Assembly (NCBI GenBank): GCA_021772025.1
Contig: JAETNT010000031.1
Span: 1-47,459, forward strand
Reading direction: 5' to 3'
DNA length: 47,459 bases
Origin: Enterocloster bolteae
GTDB taxonomy: Bacteria; Bacillota; Clostridia; Lachnospirales; Lachnospiraceae
The translations under genes were made by a program, and so were the position numbers. The notes below the pieces were generated by a model. The model had not been told where the DNA came from. It ran no database searches and saw only the letters and a list, made by a program, of their open reading frames with translations. Numbering within the stretch: position 1 is the stretch's first letter; every line of letters starts with the position of its first letter. Positions 23,435 through 32,391 of this stretch are shown in pieces.

Positions 23435-25161
23435 AGAATTTAAAATATTTTCCTTTTGAGCGGAATAAATACTACTACGGAAAGCTGTTAAGCGAAAGGG
23501 ATTTCGTGGAGGAGCAGCGGTATTTTAATGATAAGCGCCGTTTATTAAACCGGATTCTTTACGGCACCGGCGTGGCAGCCGGACTTCAGGTATTGGCGGT
23601 GGATGACTGGAACCTTTCTGTAGAAGCCGGTCTGGCCCTGGATTTTTCCGGAAGAGAAATTCTGGTAGACACGCCGGTTATCCGCAGGCTTTCTACTATA
23701 GACGGCTTTGACGGCCTTGCCGGGCAGGGGGAGAAGCAGTACTTTTATCTGTGTGTGGAGTACAGCGAGGAAGAAGCGGTGCCTGCACACAGCGTTATGG
23801 GATCCCTTGCCGGGCAGGAGGACCGGATGGATTATGAGAAATACCGGGAAGGCTACCGTCTGTATTTAACGGATCAGGAGCCGGATACCCAGCTTCTTAC
23901 CAGACAGAGTCTGATAAATTGCAGCCAGGTGATTTACCAGGACGAGTTTTTAAAGATCACCCAGACCCTTCCCAGGTTTGCAGAAAAAGGCAAGCCCTTT
24001 CAGACCATCCTTACCATTGAAAATTCCGGCCCAGGAAGTCGGCTCTCCGGAAGTGTCAAAGAAGCCCTTATCTGCGCCGGGGAAGGCGGAAAGCAGTTTT
24101 TAGAGATTTCCTTTGACAATCTGTTTTTAGAGCGGGGAGCCAGGGTATCCCGGACGTTTTCTGTAAATGCGGCCTTTATAAACCAGGGAAAGGCAGAGAT
24201 CCATATCGTTCCGTCCTTGTTTTCCCTGGAGACCGACAGAGGGCCGGTACGTATTCAGCAGGATATGATACTGCAGGTGCCCATTATCCAGGGGGATCCG
24301 GCAGAAGAGTTAGATCGGCTCTATTACCATAACCTGATGGAAGATGTAATCCGGGATGACTATCCTCAGGGGATTTATCTGGCCAGAATCCATCTGATTC
24401 ATCATGAAAAGACCTATCTGATTGACAGGGTGGATCCCATGCCTTTTGACTCTTACATATGCACGGGCCAGCTTTTAAAAAACCATCTGGAATTTCAGAA
24501 CAGAAAGGCAGAGGCGGCTTCCGAAACCTCAGCGGCAAAAGAGGCCCTTCAAAAGATTCAGAAAGAGCCGGAAGGCGGAAAAGATTCCCGGATAAGAACC
24601 GGAAAAATAGAGATTACCTTGGGGATCGGGGCAAAAAGGGGGCAGAGGTTTTTCTCCCATGAGATTTTCCATGGACTGGGCCTGGGAGCCGTAAACATCC
24701 GTCTCGGCCTGGAAGAGGAAGGCGCCGTTTACTGGGGATCCTCAGAGGTATTTGATGACATAGAGGTAAAGGCGGAGCTGGCTTCCAGGGTATTTATGGA
24801 AAAAGGATCCTTTGTTATCGGGCTTCGTATGCTGGAACCCACGGGCCAGCAGAAGGTAATTGTTCACTGGTATGCCGAGAGCATGAGAGAGGCTTTAAAG
24901 GAGGGCTCCCTCCAGAAAAAACTTTATATCCGGCCGGAACGGCTGGAAATGAAGGTTCGGGAAACTGCCTGGCTTGAGGCAGTCTGCCCGGGAGTACCCG
25001 GGATTACCGTATTTTGGAGCATCAAAACACCGGAAGGCGGAAGCGTTACCCAGGACGGCATGTATACGGCTCCCAGCCTGCCGGGAGTTTATGAAGTCTC
25101 TGCCGGCTGCCAGGAAATACCGGAGCTTAAGACGTCCATATTTGTTATTGTGAGGGAATAA
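23431..25161 (+). CDS. Baseplate/fibre-like protein with C-terminal Ig-like domain
   Basis: The 576-residue protein opens with FERNKYYYGKLLSERDFVEE and QRYFNDKRRLLNRILYGTGV, a phrase found in tail-associated proteins of other CIS clusters right behind the gpI-like gene. Beta-rich middle parts follow (SLEAGLALDFSGREILVDTP, then several strand-rich stretches to about 500). The last 75 residues look like a bacterial Ig-like domain (RLEMKVRETAWLEAVCPGVP, VTQDGMYTAPSLPGVYEVSA). It is the best candidate in the operon for a tail fibre or outer baseplate component contacting a target, though no receptor-binding domain is recognised. It overlaps the gpI-like gene by 4 bases. Confidence 0.65.
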   Translation: MKNLKYFPFERNKYYYGKLLSERDFVEEQRYFNDKRRLLNRILYGTGVAAGLQVLAVDDWNLSVEAGLALDFSGREILVDTPVIRRLSTIDGFDGLAGQGEKQYFYLCVEYSEEEAVPAHSVMGSLAGQEDRMDYEKYREGYRLYLTDQEPDTQLLTRQSLINCSQVIYQDEFLKITQTLPRFAEKGKPFQTILTIENSGPGSRLSGSVKEALICAGEGGKQFLEISFDNLFLERGARVSRTFSVNAAFINQGKAEIHIVPSLFSLETDRGPVRIQQDMILQVPIIQGDPAEELDRLYYHNLMEDVIRDDYPQGIYLARIHLIHHEKTYLIDRVDPMPFDSYICTGQLLKNHLEFQNRKAEAASETSAAKEALQKIQKEPEGGKDSRIRTGKIEITLGIGAKRGQRFFSHEIFHGLGLGAVNIRLGLEEEGAVYWGSSEVFDDIEVKAELASRVFMEKGSFVIGLRMLEPTGQQKVIVHWYAESMREALKEGSLQKKLYIRPERLEMKVRETAWLEAVCPGVPGITVFWSIKTPEGGSVTQDGMYTAPSLPGVYEVSAGCQEIPELKTSIFVIVRE

Positions 25162-25165
25162 AGTT

Positions 25166-26080
25166 ATGATGATACAAAATCTGGAACGCAATTACGTAAT
25201 CGTACAATCCTGTCCCGGCACAGGAACTGCCAGTCAGTTTTTGTGCCGGGAGGATAAAAGCGGCCAGTGGCTGGAATACAAAATTGGTCGGATTCCTCTC
25301 ACAGAGGTTTCCGGAAATCTGATCCGTTTTTTAATGGAACAGATTCATAAAGAAAGCTTTTCAGATTTTGAAGACTATTTTACAGATGATTCCTTCCTTT
25401 ATGTGGTTATGAGGCTGGGGGAGGGAAAGTCTCTTGAAGCAAAGCTTACAGAAGAGGCATGCAGCTTACAGGAGCGGCTTGAGACGGGGAAAAAGATCCT
25501 GGAAAGGCTGGTACTTTTAGACGGGGATCCCTATTTTTTCAAGGCCGCCATGGAAGCCGGGAGGATACGGGTTTCAAAAAGCCTGGAAATCTCCTTTGAT
25601 TACGATATTTCAGATATTAGCTTTTATGAAAAAGCAGATTTTTCCCAGGGCGCGTCCAAACTTTCGGAGGTGTTTGAGGTACTTTTTTCCAAAGAGCGTA
25701 AACAGCGGTCCATGGAAGAGTTGGACAGGCTTTGCTATGATTTAAGCCACGGAAAATGGACAGACTATCTGGCAATTCACCGGGAGTATCTGAACCTTTA
25801 TGAGAAATGGATGGGAAAGGAAGAACCGGATTTGATACCTCAAACCTGGGGATTTCGCCTTTGGGAAGCAGTAAAAAAGGGATTAAGGGGTCTTAAAAAA
25901 GCGGCTTTGGCAGGAATCCTCATACTGGCCGCTCTTTATCTGTACTTGTCCGTCGAGGAATTTTTAAAGCCTCTTGACAGGGCGGATAATTATAAACGGA
26001 TTGGCACTCTTGAGATTGTGAACAGCCAGGAAAGCAGAGAGGAGCCGTCTGACTTTCCGGAGCAGGAAAACCAGGGATAA
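25166..26080 (+). CDS. Pseudokinase-like protein with C-terminal membrane helix
   Basis: The 304-residue protein reads like a diverged serine/threonine kinase fold: a hinge-like FLYVVMRLGEGKSLEAKLTE, then a catalytic-loop region (LDGDPYFFKAAMEAGRIRVS) without the HRD and DFG catalytic residues. It is probably a pseudokinase. A single membrane helix (about 246-262, AALAGILILAALYLYL) follows positively charged residues, and about 40 residues would lie outside. This order, cytosolic pseudokinase, helix, short outer tail, resembles EssB of the Firmicute type VII secretion system. It stands between the fibre-like and MORN genes. A role in anchoring or gating the particle at the membrane is inferred. 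The fold call is from reading only and is moderate. Confidence 0.55.
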   Translation: MMIQNLERNYVIVQSCPGTGTASQFLCREDKSGQWLEYKIGRIPLTEVSGNLIRFLMEQIHKESFSDFEDYFTDDSFLYVVMRLGEGKSLEAKLTEEACSLQERLETGKKILERLVLLDGDPYFFKAAMEAGRIRVSKSLEISFDYDISDISFYEKADFSQGASKLSEVFEVLFSKERKQRSMEELDRLCYDLSHGKWTDYLAIHREYLNLYEKWMGKEEPDLIPQTWGFRLWEAVKKGLRGLKKAALAGILILAALYLYLSVEEFLKPLDRADNYKRIGTLEIVNSQESREEPSDFPEQENQG

Positions 26081-26093
26081 GGAGACTTAGAAT

Positions 26094-27977
26094 ATGAAAT
26101 TTCAAGATTCTTCCAGTCTGAAAAAAGTAATGGATACCTATCTGAAACGGATAGGGCGTACACTGGCCATGCCTGTGACCACCCTGTGGCGCAGCGCCAA
26201 AACCATGAGCCAGCCAACATCCCTGGTGAGAAGGGCCAGCAATGATGTGATGGCCCAGGCAAAAAAGCTGAAAGACAGCCCAAAATCTCTGAAAGAATAT
26301 ATAAGCTTCGGGGAGCATTACATTGCCAAAAAATTGCTGTTTTTCCTGGCTTTGGCCGTGATAATCCTTCCGGCATTGTTTTTAAACTATGGATATCCCT
26401 TTCTCATGGCCCGTTTTTTTACCAGGACGATTCCGGTAGATGCGGCTCTGGCGGCGGATTATACAGGAAAGGTAAAGCTGGTGGACAGGGAAAGCGGACA
26501 GCTCCTTTACAAAGGACGGCTGGAGGAAGGCAGGATCAGCGGGAAAGGAACCGTGTACCGGTACGACGGAAGCAAGCTTTATGAAGGCAGCCTTTTGATG
26601 GAAGTATATGACGGATACGGGGAGCTTTACTACCCTGACGGAAACCTGGAATATCAGGGAAATTTCGCCATGAACCTTTATGAAGGCCAGGGAATGTCTT
26701 ACTATCAGGACGGAACCCTTTGCTATAGCGGGAACTTCAGCGGAGGGCTTTATGACGGAAAGGGAAGCTTATATCAGCCTGACGGCCGGCTTTTATATGA
26801 AGGAGATTTTGCCCAGGGGCTTTATGAGGGACAGGGGATCCTTTATGCAGACGGGGAAAAGCAGTACCAGGGCTTTTTTAAAGCCGGTTTTCCGGAAGGG
26901 ACAGGAACTACTTACGCTCAGGGCCAGGTGATAAAGTCCGGGGAATACAAAGAGAACAATTTTGACAGCGGATCCATTGTTCTTTACTATGATAACGGCG
27001 TAAAACAATATGAAGGAGACTATGGAAACAACGCCTTTCAGGGAAAGGGAAAACTTTATAACGATGACGGAACCCTTTTCTATGAAGGCCAGTTTCGGGA
27101 CGGCTTTTATGAGGGAACAGGAAGTCTTTATGAAGACGGCCAGCTTTTATATGAGGGAGGCTGGATGTCCGGGCTTTATGAAGGGGCCGGAAGCCTTTAT
27201 GAAGACGGCCGGCTTTTGTATGAGGGAGATTTTGTGTCCGGGCTTTATGAAGGCAGCGGAAAGCTTTATGACCCGGAAGGGAACCTGGTTTACCAGGGAG
27301 GTTTCCTTGGAGGAGAATTTGAAGGGGAAGGCGTTTTAAGGGAGGAAGAAAAGCTTCTCTACGAAGGCCAGTTTAAGCAGGGCCTTTATGAGGGAACCGG
27401 CCGGGAATATGATTGGATTACCGGTAATGTAATTTATGAAGGCAGCTTTGTGAAAGGCTATTATGAGGGAGAAGGGGTTTTGTTTAATCCTGAGACCCGG
27501 TTTAAAGTTTATGAAGGCAGTTTTCGCGAGTCTTCCTACGATGGCCAGGGGACTTTGTATGATGAAAACGGAGGGGTTATCTATAAAGGAGGTTTCCTTT
27601 TGGGAGAATTCCAGGGAAGCGGGGTTTCTTACGACGGCTCTACCGGAAAGGTTTTGGAGGAAGGAGAATTCCGGGAAGGACTGCTGGTAACCTCCAAAGA
27701 GGAGCTGGAGGCCAGGGAAGAGAAACGTGAAGAAGGGGATCCGGGGGAAGAAGCGGATGCCCAGAGCGGGGGACAGGCGGAAGAAGGAACGGACCCTCAA
27801 AATCCCGGAGCTGCCGGAGACGGAAGTGACGCCCAGGCTCCAATGCCTGACGGAGACGGAAACAACGCCCAGGATCCGGTAACGGAGGAAGCGGGGCCTG
27901 GCATGGGCCTGACAGAAGTAAAAGGGCAGAAAGAATCAGAAGAATTCGGGCCGGGAGCAGGACTTCCTCCAGCCTGA
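26094..27977 (+). CDS. Membrane protein with 16 MORN repeats
   Basis: The 627-residue protein has a basic N-terminal part (1-80), a membrane helix (about 81-99, LLFFLALAVIILPALFLNY), then 16 full MORN-type repeats and a partial one (about 138-532) of the form YEGxFxxGLYEGxGxLYxxDG. An acidic, Gly/Pro-rich tail (about 535-627) follows. The positive-inside rule puts the N-terminus in the cytoplasm and the MORN sheet outside. MORN repeats form extended beta sheets that bind lipids or proteins. Next to the pseudokinase gene and inside the structural operon, it may build a membrane or envelope platform for the injection system. MORN proteins are not a standard CIS part. Repeats 9-11 are almost identical at DNA level, suggesting recent expansion. 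Confidence 0.85.
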   Translation: MKFQDSSSLKKVMDTYLKRIGRTLAMPVTTLWRSAKTMSQPTSLVRRASNDVMAQAKKLKDSPKSLKEYISFGEHYIAKKLLFFLALAVIILPALFLNYGYPFLMARFFTRTIPVDAALAADYTGKVKLVDRESGQLLYKGRLEEGRISGKGTVYRYDGSKLYEGSLLMEVYDGYGELYYPDGNLEYQGNFAMNLYEGQGMSYYQDGTLCYSGNFSGGLYDGKGSLYQPDGRLLYEGDFAQGLYEGQGILYADGEKQYQGFFKAGFPEGTGTTYAQGQVIKSGEYKENNFDSGSIVLYYDNGVKQYEGDYGNNAFQGKGKLYNDDGTLFYEGQFRDGFYEGTGSLYEDGQLLYEGGWMSGLYEGAGSLYEDGRLLYEGDFVSGLYEGSGKLYDPEGNLVYQGGFLGGEFEGEGVLREEEKLLYEGQFKQGLYEGTGREYDWITGNVIYEGSFVKGYYEGEGVLFNPETRFKVYEGSFRESSYDGQGTLYDENGGVIYKGGFLLGEFQGSGVSYDGSTGKVLEEGEFREGLLVTSKEELEAREEKREEGDPGEEADAQSGGQAEEGTDPQNPGAAGDGSDAQAPMPDGDGNNAQDPVTEEAGPGMGLTEVKGQKESEEFGPGAGLPPA

Positions 27978-27999
27978 TAAAAGGAAGAAGGAGCGCGCT

Positions 28000-28560
28000 A
28001 TGGGGAAATATACGGTGATTGCAGATGTGGGCCAGGAGCTGGTAAATTGCCTTGTCCGGGGCCTGGTTCCGGACTTGATTCCGGATGCCAATGGAATCGG
28101 GCTCCGCAGCCCGGCAGAAAAAGGAGATGTGTCTTTAGGGCTCCATCTTTATGATATTCGGGAAAGCGCGGAAATAAGGGAAGCGGGGATGATAAGCGCC
28201 GGTTTGGAAACCCAGAATTTCCCTTCGGCCTATTTAAGCCTTTATTATATGGTTACCGCCTATTCCGGCAGTGACGTAAAATTCCGTTCCCTTCAGGAAC
28301 AGAGGATATTGGGGAAGGCCATGCAGGTTTTTCATGACAATCCGCTCATTCCGGCCCATGAAATCGGTCAGAATCTTGCAGGGCTGGATTTGAGGATTCA
28401 GTTTCTGGATCTGTCCATGGAGGAAAAGCTGCAGATTTGGGGAAACGGCTCTTCCTATCAGACCTCCCTGTTTTACCGGGTATCTCCGGTAGAACTGGAA
28501 TCTTCCAAAACCAGACGCGTCAGCCGCGTAAAAGAAATTGAAATTGGGATTAAGGAGTAG
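28000..28560 (+). CDS. DUF4255 tube/sheath terminator (Afp16-like)
   Basis: The 186-residue protein has the DUF4255 pattern: an N-terminal helix ADVGQELVNCLVRGL, the SLGLHLYDIRESAEIREAG strand region, SAYLSLYYMVTAYSG, then EQRILGKAMQVFHDNPLIP and a final SLFYRVSPVELESS. Pvc16/Afp16 of this family caps the top of tube and sheath and fixes particle length. In Afp it is the last structural gene. Here it lies between the MORN gene and a small PAAR-like set, so the gene order is rearranged compared with Afp. Confidence 0.93.
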   Translation: MGKYTVIADVGQELVNCLVRGLVPDLIPDANGIGLRSPAEKGDVSLGLHLYDIRESAEIREAGMISAGLETQNFPSAYLSLYYMVTAYSGSDVKFRSLQEQRILGKAMQVFHDNPLIPAHEIGQNLAGLDLRIQFLDLSMEEKLQIWGNGSSYQTSLFYRVSPVELESSKTRRVSRVKEIEIGIKE

Positions 28561-28565
28561 GAGAC

Positions 28566-29306
28566 ATGCTGAGAGGAACCATCAAAATACGTGTACAGGC
28601 AGTTCTGCGCCTTTATGACAGCTTTACGGAAAGCCCTGTGGATCCGTCGCTGATCCGGATCCGCCTGCCCCGGGGAGGGGAGGCGGTAAAAAAAGAGGGA
28701 GGCCTCTTTGCTTTGATTCACTGTCCCTCAACTCCCTTTTTTGTTACCATTGAAAGCCCTTTTTATGAAGAAATGAATTTGGAAATCCACCCGGATGAAA
28801 AAGAGACTGCCGTGGAGGTGAAAACCTGCTATCTGATCCGCAGCCAGGCTATGCCCATGCCGGAAGACGCCGCCTATTTAGAAGGAAACGGACAACCGGG
28901 GACCAGGATAATGGCGTTTTTAAAATCAGCCTCTTTTACTATGCGGCTTTTGGAGGATTATAAAAAAGAAGACGGGAAAGCCATTAAAATCTACCATCCG
29001 TCGGTTTCCCAACTGGAAGGGGTCCGGCTTTTCATAGAAAACCGGGACGGAAAAGGAGAGGTTATGCAGGTTGAAAGGAAAATCGGGGATGGGGAATACC
29101 GGTTGGAAACTCCCCTGTCAAAAAGCTACAAAAAGGCAGGAACCAGCCTTTATCTGGTAAGGGAAGGCTTTTGCCGGCCTGACGGGCGCTTTTCCATCCC
29201 TTTTCGCCAGGTTTCCAGAACCGGATCCATGTGCGGTGTGATTTTTCCCGACGGGTCAAAAACAGAAACCGAGCTGTGTCTCGGAGAAAGGAACAGGTTA
29301 AATTAG
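28566..29306 (+). CDS. Hypothetical CIS-associated protein, beta-rich
   Basis: The 246-residue protein begins 6 bases after the DUF4255 stop and ends one base before the PAAR-like start, so it is part of the operon. It has no signal peptide or membrane helix. The first 90 residues are strand-rich (IKIRVQAVLRLYDSFTESPV, FVTIESPFYEEMNLEIHP), as in carboxypeptidase-regulatory or Ig-like folds that decorate other proteins. The remainder has ENRDGKGEVMQVERKIGDGE and LYLVREGFCRPDGRFSIPF. I do not recognise a named family. Position suggests an accessory to the terminator or the spike tip. Confidence 0.6.
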   Translation: MLRGTIKIRVQAVLRLYDSFTESPVDPSLIRIRLPRGGEAVKKEGGLFALIHCPSTPFFVTIESPFYEEMNLEIHPDEKETAVEVKTCYLIRSQAMPMPEDAAYLEGNGQPGTRIMAFLKSASFTMRLLEDYKKEDGKAIKIYHPSVSQLEGVRLFIENRDGKGEVMQVERKIGDGEYRLETPLSKSYKKAGTSLYLVREGFCRPDGRFSIPFRQVSRTGSMCGVIFPDGSKTETELCLGERNRLN

Positions 29307-29307
29307 C

Positions 29308-29697
29308 ATGGGATTTTGCGTATGTGCAGGGGCGGCGATAAAATGCTCTTTTGGTATGGCTCCAGGAACCTTTATGGTACTTCCGGCTGCCCGGGTAATG
29401 GCAGGCGGGATTCCGGCGGCAACCATTATGGACAATGCGCCCATGGTAAATATTATGCCCTTTGGCATGTGCCAGTCCATGGCAAATCCCACGGTGGCAG
29501 CTGCCACTGCGGCTGCCCTGGGGGTTCTCACTCCCATGCCGTGTATTCCGGTGATTCCGGCTCCATGGGTTCCCGGATCCCCCACTGTTTTAATAGGGGG
29601 AAAGCCGGCTTTAAACAATAGCTGCAAGGCCATGTGCGCTTACGGAGGCGTAATCGAAATTGTAAATCCCGGAAATAACAATGTACAGGTTCCCTGA
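29308..29697 (+). CDS. PAAR-like spike-tip protein (DUF4280)
   Basis: The 129-residue, glycine/proline-rich, very compact protein begins FCVCAGAAIKCSFGMAPGTF and ends with LIGGKPALNNSCKAMCAYGG before VIEIVNPG. This is the DUF4280 (PAAR-like) family that sharpens VgrG-type spikes. Six or more cysteines, in CVC, KC, GMC, PC and SCKAMC settings, could bind the metal that holds PAAR cones together. It should cap the 16002 spike. In Afp and PVC the PAAR gene follows gp25. Here it has moved behind DUF4255. No toxin domain is fused. Confidence 0.92.
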   Translation: MGFCVCAGAAIKCSFGMAPGTFMVLPAARVMAGGIPAATIMDNAPMVNIMPFGMCQSMANPTVAAATAAALGVLTPMPCIPVIPAPWVPGSPTVLIGGKPALNNSCKAMCAYGGVIEIVNPGNNNVQVP

Positions 29698-29720
29698 CAG
29701 TGATCCGGATGGGAGACAGG

Positions 29721-32375
29721 ATGAAAAGAAGATGGTATTTGTGGATCGCAGCCCTTTCTATGCTTTTAGCAGGAGGGATTGCGGTATGGCAGACCTGGTC
29801 TGAAAAAACCTATAAAATTGAAAATGTGACCCAGGCGGTTTACAGGGATCATACCATGTATGGGATTGATTTAAAAGATAACGTCTATGGGATCTTTCGT
29901 ACCGGAGAAGACGGGAAAGCTGACTTAGTCCGGATACCGGTAAGAGAGAAGGAAACATGGCTTACCCTTTCCTCGCCTGAAACAGGAGCGGACAATGTCC
30001 TCTATGTTTATGGCGAAACACAGAATGAGAACGGCCGGGAAAGAAATGTTTATCTGGTGGATTTCAAAAAGGGCTGTCTGGAGAAAAAATGGACGATGCC
30101 GGACAGCGAGTCGGGAATATTTTGGTTTCTGTACTGGTCAGAATCTAAGGGGCTGTATGGGATAATGGACAGGGGATATTCCATGGACTGGTATGCCCTG
30201 AATCCTGACGGTACGATAACGCTTTCTGCCTCCTATGGCCTTCCGGACGGAAATTTAGATCTTTCTGTGGGAGACAGTCAGGAGCACAGGATATGGTTCC
30301 GCGATCAATACGGAAATATCTTTGTTTATGATGAAAGCGGCCATGCAAGGCTTTTATTTGCAAACAACGGGAGCCAGGCAGGAACAGACAATATTCATAT
30401 GGAATCTGACGGAGAAATCATATGGTTTTACAACATAACCGATGACTGCTGGTATGAAATAGGGGCAGATGATATTGGGGGGACAGTGAAAAAGTCTCCG
30501 GAGAAAAGATTTGTGACAGCAGAAAGCTTTGACAGAATGATGATGGGAAACACAGAATACTGTGAAGAGGAGGATTTATATATCGGAATCCTTCCTCTGC
30601 CGGACGGCAGGCAGGTTCCCGCTGTATACGGCTTTCGGGAGCAGATTTATGACAGCGTGTCCCTGGAAGGCCCGGCATTTTTCCTGAAAGGGTGTCTGGC
30701 TTTTCTGAAAACAGAGGCCTTGCTGGCTCTGGGATTTACCGCCTTTTGGCTGATTTTCCTGCGGCCCCGCCGTCTTCCCTTGTGGGAACGGATCCTGCTT
30801 TTTATCATTCCGGTGGCGCTTACCGGCTACTGGTGGGTTTCCTCCCAGGTAAACAGCCAGATGGAGTTAATGCTGAAAGAGCGCCATATGGATCTGATTT
30901 TAAGCTTTGGAAAGACTCAGATTAATAATCTGGATATGGAGGCCTTTTTACAGCTTGGGAAGAAGGAGAGTTTAAGAGAAGGAGACGAAGACGGTCTTTT
31001 TAAGACCGGCCCCTATCGGTATACCAGCTACTACAACCGTAAAAAATCCTCCGGTTATGGGAAGACAGACTTTCTTTTGGAGCTGTATTACATAAAAGAC
31101 GGAGAAATCTATAACGCCACCGGCTCAGAACAGTACAACGTCCCCCTTTCCTCCGTTCTTCCTTCCCGTATGTACCAGGCCATGGAAACGGCTGTATCAA
31201 AAAATGCCCCTGCTTATCTGGAGCATAATGACCCTCAGGGAAGGTGGATCAGCATCTTAATTCCCATCCGGGATAATCAAAATAACCTGGCAGGCCTTAT
31301 GAAAGTCACTGCTAAAAAAGAATGGGAACAAGAAGAAAGCCATATGGACAGCAGGCGGATCCAGACAGGCCTGCTTCTGATGACCCTTGGAATTCTGGGG
31401 GCTGTGTTCCTTCTGCTGCGGTTTAACATGCGGTTTTTAGATACCCTTTTAAAGGCAGTGGAACAGGCGGCTGCAGGAGATCGCTCCGTCAGGGTAAAGG
31501 TAAGAGGAAACAGCGAAGGGGCCATGGCAGGCGCCGCCTTTAATGAAATGCTTTCAAAGCTGGACGAAAGCCTGGGAGGGCTGGAGGCCTTTAATGAGGC
31601 TTATCAGGCTTTCCTGCCAAAACGGATCTTTCACTTAATGGGAAAAGAAGGGGTGGAGGAGGTAAGCCTGGGAGATGAAACGGAAATCCTTACCGCGATT
31701 TTGACAGTGAAACACCCTGACCTGGTGGAACAATATCTGGAACGGCTCCTTCCTGTAGTCCGTCAGTATACCGGAGTGACAGTACATATTTCAGAAACAG
31801 AGGTCAACAGTATTTTTTCCGGAGATCCGGCCATGGCCCTGCAGTCGGCTGTTTTGCTGATCCAGCAAAATCCGGTTCTTGCCACAGGACTGGCCTACGG
31901 CAATACCAGGCTGGGAATTGTGGGAGGGAAAGAGCGGCAGGAGGTTGCAATGAGCTCCGAAAATCTTCGATACAGCCATTTTCTTGCGGAAAAAGCCGGG
32001 GAATACGGGGCCGGTATTCTGGCTTCCCAAAGCTTTATGGATCAGGTACAGAAATTTAGCGGCTCCTGCCATATAAGGCTTTTAGGATATATCTATCTTA
32101 CCGGAGAAGGACGGCTGGAGCAGATTTTTGAAATCCTGGACGGTCAGGAGCAGAAAAATTTCCTTTTAAAGGAGGAGACCAGAGAATTATTTAATCAGGG
32201 TGTAAACTGGTTTATGAGCGGCCGGTTTTTAGAGGCTCGGCGATGCTTCATTCTGGTGTTGGAACGAAATCAAAAAGACCGGGCTGCCGCAAAATACAGT
32301 TTCCTTTGCGACAGGTACTTAAATGGAGGAGAAAACGGACAGGGGCCCAGGCGAATCTGTCTGGACGAGTTTTAA
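29721..32375 (+). CDS. Membrane sensor with HAMP and degenerate class III cyclase domain, copy 1
   Basis: The 884-residue protein starts at ATG 29721 with GGGAG 5 bases ahead (a GTG at 29700 is also possible). Order of parts: membrane anchor (5-22), outer beta-propeller-like region (30-330, with repeats such as WFRDQYGNIFVYDESGHARL), two membrane helices (about 331-374), an outer sensor region, a helix (548-568), HAMP (570-618), a cyclase-like domain (645-815) and a short TPR-like tail. In the cyclase part, TAILTVKHPDL stands where active enzymes have the metal-binding aspartates, but the later GLAYGNTRLGIVGGKERQEV half is clear. It is thus probably catalytically inactive and acts as a signal or docking domain. 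A paralogue follows directly. Confidence 0.75.
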   Translation: MKRRWYLWIAALSMLLAGGIAVWQTWSEKTYKIENVTQAVYRDHTMYGIDLKDNVYGIFRTGEDGKADLVRIPVREKETWLTLSSPETGADNVLYVYGETQNENGRERNVYLVDFKKGCLEKKWTMPDSESGIFWFLYWSESKGLYGIMDRGYSMDWYALNPDGTITLSASYGLPDGNLDLSVGDSQEHRIWFRDQYGNIFVYDESGHARLLFANNGSQAGTDNIHMESDGEIIWFYNITDDCWYEIGADDIGGTVKKSPEKRFVTAESFDRMMMGNTEYCEEEDLYIGILPLPDGRQVPAVYGFREQIYDSVSLEGPAFFLKGCLAFLKTEALLALGFTAFWLIFLRPRRLPLWERILLFIIPVALTGYWWVSSQVNSQMELMLKERHMDLILSFGKTQINNLDMEAFLQLGKKESLREGDEDGLFKTGPYRYTSYYNRKKSSGYGKTDFLLELYYIKDGEIYNATGSEQYNVPLSSVLPSRMYQAMETAVSKNAPAYLEHNDPQGRWISILIPIRDNQNNLAGLMKVTAKKEWEQEESHMDSRRIQTGLLLMTLGILGAVFLLLRFNMRFLDTLLKAVEQAAAGDRSVRVKVRGNSEGAMAGAAFNEMLSKLDESLGGLEAFNEAYQAFLPKRIFHLMGKEGVEEVSLGDETEILTAILTVKHPDLVEQYLERLLPVVRQYTGVTVHISETEVNSIFSGDPAMALQSAVLLIQQNPVLATGLAYGNTRLGIVGGKERQEVAMSSENLRYSHFLAEKAGEYGAGILASQSFMDQVQKFSGSCHIRLLGYIYLTGEGRLEQIFEILDGQEQKNFLLKEETRELFNQGVNWFMSGRFLEARRCFILVLERNQKDRAAAKYSFLCDRYLNGGENGQGPRRICLDEF

Positions 32376-32391
32376 CAGGAAGGAGGTTCCT

